Assembly (NCBI GenBank): GCA_964475595.1
Contig: CAYYXG010000004.1
Span: 62,001-126,000 of the forward strand
Length of the DNA stretch: 64,000 nt
From: RGEC01 sp964475595
GTDB taxonomy: Bacteria > Bacteroidota > Bacteroidia > NS11-12g > UBA955
Direction of reading: 5' to 3'
Positions 49,201 through 55,428 of this stretch are shown here, one piece after another. Under the pieces are notes generated by a model that searched no databases, was not told the origin of the DNA, and saw nothing but the letters and a program-made list of their open reading frames with translations. Made by a program: the position numbers and the translations under genes. How positions within the stretch are numbered: the first letter of the stretch is position 1; each line of letters starts with the position of its first letter.

Positions 49201-51658
49201 TGTAGCTTGCGGTGGCAGTGGTATCCCTGCCGTTGGTAGTGGAGACAATATCTCCGTAAAAATGGGTTCAGGTGTACACTATTTCTATCTAAAAGCTACC
49301 GGTGTTTGTAACACTACCAATTGTATCGTTAAAAAAGTTGTGGTGGTTGATACCAGCATCAGAAGTGGTAATTCGGTGCTATCAAATCACTGCTTAGGCA
49401 ATAGCAGAACCATTTCAGTGAATGGTGGCCGACTGGGTTATAAAGCCAACTGGAAGTGGTATAGCAGTTGTGGAACCGGTCTCCTTGGTTCGGGATCTAG
49501 CCTCACTGTTACACCAACTGCAGTGGGTACTTACACCTACTATGTTCGCGCAGAAGGGCCTTGCAATACAACGCCTTGTGCGACTGTTACCTTTACTGTT
49601 ATCGATAGCAGTAAGCCTGCAACATCTATTACCGGTCCTTTGTCTGTGTGTCCTGATAACACACCATTTACCCTAAAACGTGTGGGTGGATCACTAAGTC
49701 CAGGTGCGCGCTGGGATTGGTATAGAAATGGTTGTGGAGGTAGCGGAATTCCTTGGGTTGGTACAGGCGATAGCATTACATTGACTCCTCAAATGTTGAG
49801 TGTAGGTACTCACAACTTCTATTTGAAAGGTAATGGAGGTTGCAATACAACTGCTTGCACGGTATTTACGCTGGTGATTCGTCAGGCACCTGCAGCGCCC
49901 TCTCACATAGCCGGTAATACCAATATATGTGAAGGTCAAAGTACAACGCTTTCAGTTAATGGCGGAGTTCAGGGTACCGATGCGAACTGGACGTGGTACA
50001 GTGGAAGTTGTGGTGGTACTTTGGTGGGAACAGGTAGCAGTATCGTAGTTTCTCCTGTTGACACTACCACTTATTATGTTCGTTCTGAAGGACCTTGTGG
50101 TATAACAACTTGTGCCCAAGTAAGGGTAGATGTTATCCATACTCCAGCAACACCTACAGCCATCATTGCCAACTATAGTTCAGCATGTGCAGGCACACCC
50201 ATCAAGCTGTATGCTAACGGTCCTGCGCTACTAAATGGTGAAAAACGTCACTGGTATATCAATAATGGTGGCACATTAACTCCTATTGGTACAGGTGATT
50301 CGATCATAGTAACCCTGAATACCACCTCTGACATTGAGTTGAGAACCGAGAATCGCTGCTTCAATAGTGTTTCTGTAACCAAGCAGATTAATATTCAAAA
50401 CTCACCTGTTGGAACTTGGGTTGGTGTTAAAAATAGTAGCTGGCATGAAGCTGACAACTGGTGTGGAGGTATACCTACTTCCTCAACAGATGTTGTGATT
50501 CCTGCAGGAACACCAAATCAGCCTGTGATTACAGTGGTTGGACAATCAAGAAATCTGACCATTAATTCAGGAGCATCTCTCACAGTTTCTTCAGGTGGAG
50601 TGATTCAGCTCAATGGTTCGTTTGTTCAGTCCGGAACGTTTACCTCTGCTGGTAAAGTGGCATTCCTCTCTGGCGGTGCAATAACCTCGGATGGTTTTGT
50701 AACCAATGATTTGGATGTAAACTTTACAGGTGAAGTCACCTTGAATGGAAACATTACGGTGAATGGCACTTTAAAATTGGGTAAAGGTTCTGTAGTTACC
50801 GGTTCATTTGAAGTGCTTGTCACCAATGATAATCCTGGAGCTATCGTTTCAATATCGGGTAACACCAACTTCAAAAATGGCTGGATCGCCGGAAATCTGC
50901 GCAGAAATATAAAATCTGTCGATAGTATATATCATTTCCCTGTAGGAAGTATTTCCGGTGGAAACAATGCGGAATTCATTAACCACAATGTATCAGGCGT
51001 TAGCAGTATTCTTGCTCATTTCAGGCCCAAACCCGGAAATGATGTTGGGCTAGATGTTTTTGAGACCGCCACTGCGAATCCATATGGCAGCGTAAATAAT
51101 GGTGGTGTATGGTTCCTAGAGCCAAATGGAACCATCAGTTCCGGCAACTTTGATCTTAAGCTGTGGTTCCATAATCAGTCAACGTTCACTACCGGAATGG
51201 TAAATAACGCATTCTCAATCTTGAACAGACCTGCTTCCAGTGCCTTGGCATCTGACTGGGTGAAGCCGGCGACCAATTCTGTTTATGTTGCAGGCAATGT
51301 TTCTGCAGGGCATGTGCAGAGAAACGGAATAAATGCGATGGGTCAATTTGGTATTGGATTAACATTATATCCGGTAAGTGTTAAGTCTACAGCATCAAAC
51401 GGTACTGTAAACATCCTCCCCAACCCCTTCAACGCGGAGTTTGCTGTGAACATGAACATTCCGAGGGCCGTTCAGGTGACCGTGAATGTTTATGATCAAG
51501 CGGGCCGACTTGTGGTTCAGCAGAATGCCGGAAAGCTCTCAGGTAATAACACCCTGAAGGTAAATGCCGGTAACTTGTCCGAAGGTACTTACACCGTTGT
51601 GGTGAAAGGCGACGGTCAAACCCTGCACACCGAGAAAATGATTAAAATCTTGAAATAA
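40292..51658 (+). CDS. Giant T9SS-secreted Ig-like repeat protein (3,788 residues)
   Basis: One continuous frame of 11.4 kb from ATG 40292. A signal peptide (~1-26) leads into 38 repeats of 84-92 residues (~28-3369). A typical unit reads SGTSTICKGQSSTLSLNGG ... SWKWYxGSC ... TYYVRAEGTCN-T-C ... DTSVPA, with four cysteines in 37 of 38 units, so two disulfides each. Three other unit types recur in order: A (CQN..WYR.ACGGSG..GDSI), B (TQTATICLG..NGGTPGG or its relatives) and C (SGPTxVCQRS..WTWTRVACHG). After the repeats come a beta-rich domain (WHEADNWCGG-, ~3380-3600) and a type A T9SS sorting domain (ILPNPFNAEFAVN ... KMIKIL). It should be a long surface fibre or adhesin; no catalytic site is visible. 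Unlike SprB it has no partner SprF gene nearby. Confidence 0.9.
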   Translation: MKNVYTLLKISLLVLMIASRTQEIAGQCATAPTSISSSVAGCLRSGNSTTLTQVGGALPGGGNYFWYVGGCGAGTAIGTGTSITVSPTVTTNYYVRAEDGCGNTVCADIRIQVGDSSVAPTSISSIDSVCQNVLFKLKQVGGTLGTGATWQWYRVGCGGSGIPWVGQGDSIFTQMNPGISYYHVKAIGVCNTTSCAIKAVVIRDSSVRPTETQTATICLGNTKVFGINGGTPGGSLGFRAQWKWYSGSCGGTLVGTGSTLSVSPSATGTYTYYRRAEGHCNTTTCAVYTLTVTDSNITPTSISGPTAVCERSAPLKFTPVGGTLSPGASWTWTRVACHGSPGQVGLGSGDTLTLTTAVLGVGTHTFYVRGLNGCNTSTNCVSLTLTISDTSVPATSVSGTNTICLGQSTTLTSTGGKLGAGASWKWYEGSCGGTSVGTGTSLTVSPTVAGTYTYYLRAEGNCNNTNCISYIVTVRDTSSSPTSVSSSATTICLGQTVNLTVNGGSLGHGASWKWYSGSCGGTSIGTGSSLTWGPPSAGTVNIYGRAEGTCNNTLCKTISITVRDTSIPAIAIIGIDTICQNVVFKLKRSGGSLGFDAKWNWYRTACGGSGVPWVGTGDSIYTQMDPGTSYYYLKAEGNCNNTICAVKAVVIRDSSVRPTETQTATICLGTSKTFGINGGTPGGKLGAGAQWKWYSGSCGGTLVGTGSTLTITPLATGTYTYYRRAEGICNTTTCATYTLVVTDSSKTPTSISGPTAVCQRSAAMVFKPVGGILSPGASWTWTRVACHGSSGQVGLGSGDSLSLTTAALGLGTHTIYVRGLNGCNTTNCVSITVTISDTSVPATSISGTNTICVGQSSTLTFSGGKLGAGGSWKWYEGSCGGTSVGTGTSLTVSPTIAGTYTYYLRAEGTCNNTICKSFTLTVRDTSVPAISVSASKTTFCLSDTSLLTLSGGSLGTGATWKWYVGACGGISIGSGTSHVASPNRGGTFTYYVRAEGTCNNSICKTVTLTVRDSSVPANSISGTSTICKGQSSTLSLNGGSLGTGGSWKWYLGSCSGTSVATGSTYTASPTAAGTYTYYVRAEGTCNTTACRSFTLTVNDTSVPATSATATSTTICEGQSTTLSKNGGSLGTGSTWEWYSGSCTGTPVGSGSSLSVTPTSTTTYYVKAEGTCNNTTCQSVTITVRDTSVPATSISGTTTICRGQSSTFTLNGGSLGTGGSWKWYNGSCGGTSVGTGTTLTVTPSAGTYTYYVRAEGTCNNTACKSVTLTVNDTSVPATSATATSTTICKGQSTTLSKNGGSLGTGATWEWFSGSCTGTPVGSGSSLSVAPTSTTTYYVKAKGTCNNTTCQSVTITVRDTSVPATVITGTASTICKGESVTLTLNGGSLGTGGSWKWYSGSCGGTSIGTGTSLTLSPQSTVTYYVRAEGTCNNTVCKTYSVTVRDTSIPATSANAGSTSICLGQSTTVSVSGGSLGTGATWKWYSGSCSGTSIGSGSSLSVTPNTTTTYYVRAEGTCNNTVCKNVTVTVKDTSIPPTSISGPTSVCQRSAAMVFKPVGGTLSPGASWTWTRVACHGSSGQVGLGSGDSLVLTTGVLSVGTHTIYVRALNGCNTTNCVSKTFTISDTSVPATSISGTSTICVGQNSTLNISGGKLGAGGSWKWYSGSCGGTSVGTGSSLSVSPTTTTTYYARAEGSCNTTTCQSFTVTVRDTSVPATSISGNTTICKGESTTFTLSGGSLGTGGSWKWYNGSCGGTSVATGTTLTVTPSPGTYTYYVRAEGTCNNTICKTVTLTVRDTSVPANSISGTSTICKGQSSTLSLNGGSLGTGGSWKWYLGSCSGTSLATGSTYTASPSSSGTYTYYVRAEGTCNTTVCRSFTLTVNDTSVPASTVTAGSSSICLGQSTTLSLSGGSLGTGGSWKWYSGSCSGTSISTGTSLSVTPNTTTTYYVRAEGTCNNTVCKNVTVTVRDTSIAANSIIAADTSCDGQNIMLRVNGGNKGTGAVWQWYRNACGGSGVPFVGNGDTIYVKPGAGNHSYYVRASGICNTTNCVNKTIVVTDTAQAPSNTTANSICLGSSATLSVSGGRTGYKGVWKWYSTCGTGSALATGTTLTVTPGSVGNKTYYVRAESACNTTACGSVSIVVNDTSKPATSISGPSSVCQRSTPVVLKRVGGSLSAGGAWNWYRNGCGGSGIPWMGSGDSISFTTSSLSVGTHTFYLKAIGGCNTTACVSFNLTINDTSIAPSTVSASATTICAGESTTLTLSGGKLGTGASWKWYTAGCGITTAGSGSSLVVSPSSLGSHIYYVRAEGTCGNTICKTITITVRDTSHPVVSISGNNTICKGTSTSLSVNGGSLASGASWKWYSGSCGGTSVGTGSSISVNPSTSTTYYVRAEGTCKNSACKSQLVTVRDTSVPANSITGTTTICKGSSTTLSVSGGTLGSGASWKWFSGSCSGTPIGTGSSISVSPASNTTYYVRAEGTCNNTICRSTSITVRDTSIPALFISGNTTICRGQSNTFTLIGGTLGSSASWKWYSGGCGTGSSIATGTTLSVTPSAAGTYTYYVRAEGTCGNSACINVSLTVRDTSVPASSISGTTTICKGQSTTLSVVGGSLGHAASWKWYQGSCFGSFAGTGSSLTLSNLAPGNYTYYVKAEGTCNSTICRSISITVRDTSVPATSIIGTSTICKGQSSTLTLTGGSLGTGATWKWYEGTCGGTSVGSGTSITVTPNAGSYTYYVRAEGLCNNTSCQSFALTVRDTSSQASSVTGTLSTLCVGQSTTMTVNGGSLGTGASWKWYLGSCGFTTLSHTGSSYTLNPTVAGTYTYYVRAEGACNTTLCKSYTITVRDTSVAPSSISGTATLCQGQQTTLTMNGGYLGTGAVWKWYLGNCGGTPVATGVTSLTVSPPSAGSYTYYARAEGICNNSICRSFTINMRDTSASPISINGPDTVCEGLAINLSRNGGITGTGATWNWYRVACGGSGIPAVGSGDNISVKMGSGVHYFYLKATGVCNTTNCIVKKVVVVDTSIRSGNSVLSNHCLGNSRTISVNGGRLGYKANWKWYSSCGTGLLGSGSSLTVTPTAVGTYTYYVRAEGPCNTTPCATVTFTVIDSSKPATSITGPLSVCPDNTPFTLKRVGGSLSPGARWDWYRNGCGGSGIPWVGTGDSITLTPQMLSVGTHNFYLKGNGGCNTTACTVFTLVIRQAPAAPSHIAGNTNICEGQSTTLSVNGGVQGTDANWTWYSGSCGGTLVGTGSSIVVSPVDTTTYYVRSEGPCGITTCAQVRVDVIHTPATPTAIIANYSSACAGTPIKLYANGPALLNGEKRHWYINNGGTLTPIGTGDSIIVTLNTTSDIELRTENRCFNSVSVTKQINIQNSPVGTWVGVKNSSWHEADNWCGGIPTSSTDVVIPAGTPNQPVITVVGQSRNLTINSGASLTVSSGGVIQLNGSFVQSGTFTSAGKVAFLSGGAITSDGFVTNDLDVNFTGEVTLNGNITVNGTLKLGKGSVVTGSFEVLVTNDNPGAIVSISGNTNFKNGWIAGNLRRNIKSVDSIYHFPVGSISGGNNAEFINHNVSGVSSILAHFRPKPGNDVGLDVFETATANPYGSVNNGGVWFLEPNGTISSGNFDLKLWFHNQSTFTTGMVNNAFSILNRPASSALASDWVKPATNSVYVAGNVSAGHVQRNGINAMGQFGIGLTLYPVSVKSTASNGTVNILPNPFNAEFAVNMNIPRAVQVTVNVYDQAGRLVVQQNAGKLSGNNTLKVNAGNLSEGTYTVVVKGDGQTLHTEKMIKILK

Positions 51659-51674
51659 TCAGGATTTGATTATA

Positions 51675-51706
51675 TGAAAAAGGGGGCTTCATTGAAGCCC
51701 CCTTTT
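51675..51706. terminator. Bidirectional terminator between the giant gene and leuS
   Basis: AAAAGGGGGCTTC-ATT-GAAGCCCCCTTTT: perfect 9-bp GC-rich arms with A/T tails on both sides, in the 67-bp gap between the convergent stops. Confidence 0.92.
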
Positions 51707-51725
51707 CTTTTGGGATCAAAAAAAA

Positions 51726-54329
51726 TTATACAACTACATTGATGATGCGGCCTTTAACCAGAATGAATTTTTTCAACGGTTTTCCCTCCATCCATCGCTG
51801 CACGGTGGCATCGGCAAGTACCGCAGTTTCTATTGTTGACTGTTCTGCATTTAGGTCAAATGACATGCTTGTTCGTGTTTTTCCATTAATAGATATCGGA
51901 TACTCAAAATGGGTTTCAACCAGATATTGTTCATCCCAAACGGGCCATTCGGCAAGGTGAACACTTCCTGAATGACCGCAGTTTTGCCATAATTCTTCAG
52001 CTAAGTGTGGTGCAAAGGGTGCAATAAGTATGATTAACGGCTCTAAAACAGCCCGTTTTTTGCACTGTAGAGCCCCCAGTTCATTGGTTGCTATCATAAA
52101 GGTGCTAACTGCCGTATTGAAGCTCATCTGTTCAATATCGGTCGTGATTTTTTTGATGGTTCTATGCAGAATTTTCAATTCATCCTTTGATGGCGCTTCA
52201 TTCGATATTGAAAATGATTCCTCTTGTTCAAAAAGTCGCCAGAACTTATTTAAAAATCGGCTTACCCCCTCTATGCCGTTTGTGTTCCATGGCTTGCTGT
52301 CGGTGAGTGGCCCCAGAAACATTTCATACATGCGCAGGGTATCGGCACCATATTGTGTGCAAACATCATCCGGATTAACCACATTGCCCCAACGTTTGCT
52401 CATTTTCTGACCATCTTCACCCATAATCATGCCTTGATTGACCAGCTTTTTAAATGGCTCATCCACAGCCAGGTGTCCCAGGTCAAACAGAAACTTGGTC
52501 CAAAACCTGCTGTAAAGCAAATGCCCGGTGGCGTGTTCGCTTCCACCTACATATAAATCCACCTGTTTCCAGTAGTTTAAGGCGGTGGTATCTGCAAATG
52601 CATGTTTGTTGCCGGGATCCATGTACCGTAAAAAATACCAGCTACTGCCGGCCCAACCGGGCATGGTGTCAGTTTCACGGCGCCCCTCTGGCATTTCTAC
52701 CCATTCCTGCACCCCGGCCAGTGGACTCTCACCGGTTCCAGTGGGCTTGTAGCTGTCTACCTTGGGCAGTTCTACAGGCAAATCAGCTATTAATTGGGGT
52801 ATTTGATCTTTATCAAAATAAATCGGGAACGGCTCTCCCCAGTATCGTTGTCTGCCGAAACCGGCCTCCCTTAATTTATAGTTGACTTTGCGTTTGCCAA
52901 AACCATCAAGTTCCACTTTTTCTATGGCCTTTTGAATCGCATCTTTAACACCTAATCCATCAAGAAAACTACTGTTGAAACACACACCGTCTTTAGCAGA
53001 AAAAGCTACGGTTAAAGGTTCTGAAAGATTTTCATTTGCCGGTTTTATCACCGGAACAATGGGTAAGTTGAAAGCGACGGCAAATTCAAAATCCCTTTCA
53101 TCATGGGCCGGCACAGCCATGATAGCTCCTGTACCATATCCGGCCAGTACGTAGTCGCTAACCCAAACAGGAATGGGGTTTCCGGTAAACGGATGTTTGG
53201 CGTATGCTCCAGTAAAAACCCCCGTTTTATGCGTATCTGCCATTCGATCAATCTCGCTTCGGTTTTTTGCTGATTCAGCATATGCCAAAACAGATTCTCT
53301 CTGCTCCGCAGAGCAAAGCGTGCTCAAACCTTCGTATTCCGGGGCCAATACCAGAAAAGTGGCACCAAACAACGTATCGGGTCGTGTGGTAAATACCTCG
53401 ATAGTAACTATTTCATTCACTGTAGACTGTAAACTATCCACTGTAAACTGTATTTCCGCTCCCTCACTTCTGCCTATCCAGTTGCGTTGAATTTCTTTAA
53501 TACTATCGCTCCATTCCAATTCATCCAGGCCTTTTAGCAGGCGGTCTGCGTATGCGGTAATTCGCAAGGACCATTGTTTCATCTTTTTGCGAACCACCGG
53601 GTAGTTGCCACGCTCACTTACAGGACCTTTCTCCGGGTGGTTTACCACCTCTTCATTGGCTAGCACACAACCCAGTTCCTGACACCAGTTCACCATGGTG
53701 AAGTCGATAAATGCAAGCCGATAATTATTCAGTACATCAGCCTTCATTTTGGGGCTCAGTACATTCCATTCTTTGGCAGTGAAATTCATAGGTTCGCTGC
53801 AGGAAGCATAAATGCCGCTGCTTCCATAGGCGCCGAAATGCTTTTCCAGTTCACTCACATGCCTGGCTTTTTCAGCAGATTTATCATACCAGTGATTAAA
53901 AAACTGCCCAAATATCCACTGGGTCCAGCGGTAATAATTAGGTTCACAGGTGCGCACCTCACGACTCCAGTCGTAGCTAAAACCCATCAGGTCTAGCTGT
54001 CTACGGAAGGTTTCGATATTAGCCGCTGTAGTCTTGGCGGGATGCTGACCGGTTTGAATGGCGTATTGTTCGGCTGGCAATCCAAAGGCATCATACCCCA
54101 TAGGGTGAAGTACATTAAACCCATTCAGGCGCTTATAACGACTTACAATATCGCTGGCGATGTAGCCCAAAGGATGTCCTACATGCAATCCGGAGCCACT
54201 GGGGTATGGAAACATATCAAGCACATAGTATTTGGGCTTCTGAGGGTCCTCAAAAACCTTGTAAAGGCCGGTTTTGGCCCATTGTGTCTGCCACTTTTTT
54301 TCAATTTCACTGAAAGGATACTGCGCCAT
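51726..54329 (-). CDS. leuS: Leucyl-tRNA synthetase
   Basis: 867 residues, normal length. Class I signature HVGH (H49-V-G-H52 in SGLHVGHPLGY) and KMSKR (K642-M643-S-K-R, GQKMSKRWGNV) are present, and the internal CP1 editing domain contains the TTRPDTLFGATF loop and the GTGAIMAVPAHDERD motif. It charges tRNA-Leu and edits mischarged amino acids. The stop lies 20 bp from the bidirectional terminator. A weak -7 box (TATTTTCG) is 11 nt upstream. Divergent from obg. Confidence 0.97.
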   Translation of the reverse strand: MAQYPFSEIEKKWQTQWAKTGLYKVFEDPQKPKYYVLDMFPYPSGSGLHVGHPLGYIASDIVSRYKRLNGFNVLHPMGYDAFGLPAEQYAIQTGQHPAKTTAANIETFRRQLDLMGFSYDWSREVRTCEPNYYRWTQWIFGQFFNHWYDKSAEKARHVSELEKHFGAYGSSGIYASCSEPMNFTAKEWNVLSPKMKADVLNNYRLAFIDFTMVNWCQELGCVLANEEVVNHPEKGPVSERGNYPVVRKKMKQWSLRITAYADRLLKGLDELEWSDSIKEIQRNWIGRSEGAEIQFTVDSLQSTVNEIVTIEVFTTRPDTLFGATFLVLAPEYEGLSTLCSAEQRESVLAYAESAKNRSEIDRMADTHKTGVFTGAYAKHPFTGNPIPVWVSDYVLAGYGTGAIMAVPAHDERDFEFAVAFNLPIVPVIKPANENLSEPLTVAFSAKDGVCFNSSFLDGLGVKDAIQKAIEKVELDGFGKRKVNYKLREAGFGRQRYWGEPFPIYFDKDQIPQLIADLPVELPKVDSYKPTGTGESPLAGVQEWVEMPEGRRETDTMPGWAGSSWYFLRYMDPGNKHAFADTTALNYWKQVDLYVGGSEHATGHLLYSRFWTKFLFDLGHLAVDEPFKKLVNQGMIMGEDGQKMSKRWGNVVNPDDVCTQYGADTLRMYEMFLGPLTDSKPWNTNGIEGVSRFLNKFWRLFEQEESFSISNEAPSKDELKILHRTIKKITTDIEQMSFNTAVSTFMIATNELGALQCKKRAVLEPLIILIAPFAPHLAEELWQNCGHSGSVHLAEWPVWDEQYLVETHFEYPISINGKTRTSMSFDLNAEQSTIETAVLADATVQRWMEGKPLKKFILVKGRIINVVV

Positions 54330-54402
54330 GATTTGTGTCGCGAAAATAACGATTAAGCCCGTATTTCCCTGTCAGTAAGGCAAAACCTGCCATTTCCTGT
54401 TG

Positions 54403-54410
54403 TACCTTTG
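54403..54410 (+). promoter_or_regulatory. -7 promoter box of obg
   Basis: TACCTTTG (exact TAnnTTTG) 8 nt before ATG 54419. Confidence 0.6.
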
Positions 54411-54418
54411 CAATTGGC

Positions 54419-55417
54419 ATGGCTGAAACCAATTTTATTGACTATGTAAAAATTTGCTGCAAAAGCGGAAAGGGCGGTGCCGGAAGTCATCATTTTCACC
54501 GCGCCAAAGGAAACCCAAAAGGCGGACCTGATGGTGGTGATGGGGGAAAAGGAGGTGATATTGTGTTGCTGGGTAATAGCCAGCTTTGGACATTGCTGCA
54601 CCTTAAATATCGCAAGCACATCATGGCAGAGGACGGCAAGCCCGGCAGTGAAAACAACAAAACCGGCGCGAGTGGAAAATCTGAAATTTTGGAAGTGCCG
54701 CTGGGAACTGTCGCCCGGGATGCAGAAACCGGTGAATTTTTATTTGAAATTACCGAGGACGGTGAAAAGAAGATTCTGGTTCCCGGTGGACGTGGCGGGC
54801 TGGGCAATAGCCACTTTACCAGCAGCACCAACCAGACACCGATGTACGCGCAGCCCGGAGAACCGGCCATAGAGCAATGGATGATTTTGGAATTGAAAGT
54901 GCTGGCAGATGTGGGTTTGGTGGGCTTTCCCAACGCCGGAAAAAGCACCCTGCTTAGCGTATTGACCGCAGCCAAACCTGAAATTGCCGACTATCCATTT
55001 ACAACATTGGTTCCCAACCTTGGGGTAGTAAAATACCGCGATTTCCGCAGTTTTGTAATAGCAGATATTCCCGGAATTATTGAGGGGGCCCATGAAGGTA
55101 AAGGATTGGGTCACCGTTTTTTGAAGCATATTGAGCGCAATGCCGTTTTATTGTTTTTAATACCTGCAGACAGCCCGGATCACAAAAAAGAATATGAAAC
55201 GCTCTTGCATGAGCTCAGAGAATTTAATCCGGAAATGCTACATAAACGCCGCATTGTGGCCATTAGCAAAAGTGATATGTTGGATGATGAATTAAAATTG
55301 GCCATTAGCAATGAATTTTCTGATGTACAACCTTTGTTTTTCTCTTCGGTGGCCGAGCAAGGACTTACAGAGCTTCGCGATGTGCTTTGGAAGGCCATAA
55401 ACGATGAGATAACTTAA
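54419..55417 (+). CDS. obg: Obg-family GTPase
   Basis: 332 residues. The N-terminal Gly-rich Obg fold is seen as SGKGGAGSHHFHRAKGNPKG and GGDGGKGGDIVLLG. The G-domain has G1 GFPNAGKST (from G169), DxxG in ADIPGIIEG and the SKSD-type G4. Short C-terminus without the extra OCT domain. Obg binds the ribosome and couples assembly to GTP level. A TonB receptor gene begins 11 bp after its stop. Confidence 0.96.
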   Translation: MAETNFIDYVKICCKSGKGGAGSHHFHRAKGNPKGGPDGGDGGKGGDIVLLGNSQLWTLLHLKYRKHIMAEDGKPGSENNKTGASGKSEILEVPLGTVARDAETGEFLFEITEDGEKKILVPGGRGGLGNSHFTSSTNQTPMYAQPGEPAIEQWMILELKVLADVGLVGFPNAGKSTLLSVLTAAKPEIADYPFTTLVPNLGVVKYRDFRSFVIADIPGIIEGAHEGKGLGHRFLKHIERNAVLLFLIPADSPDHKKEYETLLHELREFNPEMLHKRRIVAISKSDMLDDELKLAISNEFSDVQPLFFSSVAEQGLTELRDVLWKAINDEIT

Positions 55418-55428
55418 TATTAATCAAT

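Noticed and set aside
40769..50874. Many minus-strand frames of 60-110 codons opposite the giant gene
   Set aside because: They recur with the repeat period and encode similar Pro/Val-rich strings; they are shadows of the repeated coding sequence.
40292..51658. SprB-type motility adhesin identity
   Set aside because: No SprF/PorP-like partner gene lies next to it, and its sorting domain looks like type A, so the SprB name is not supported.
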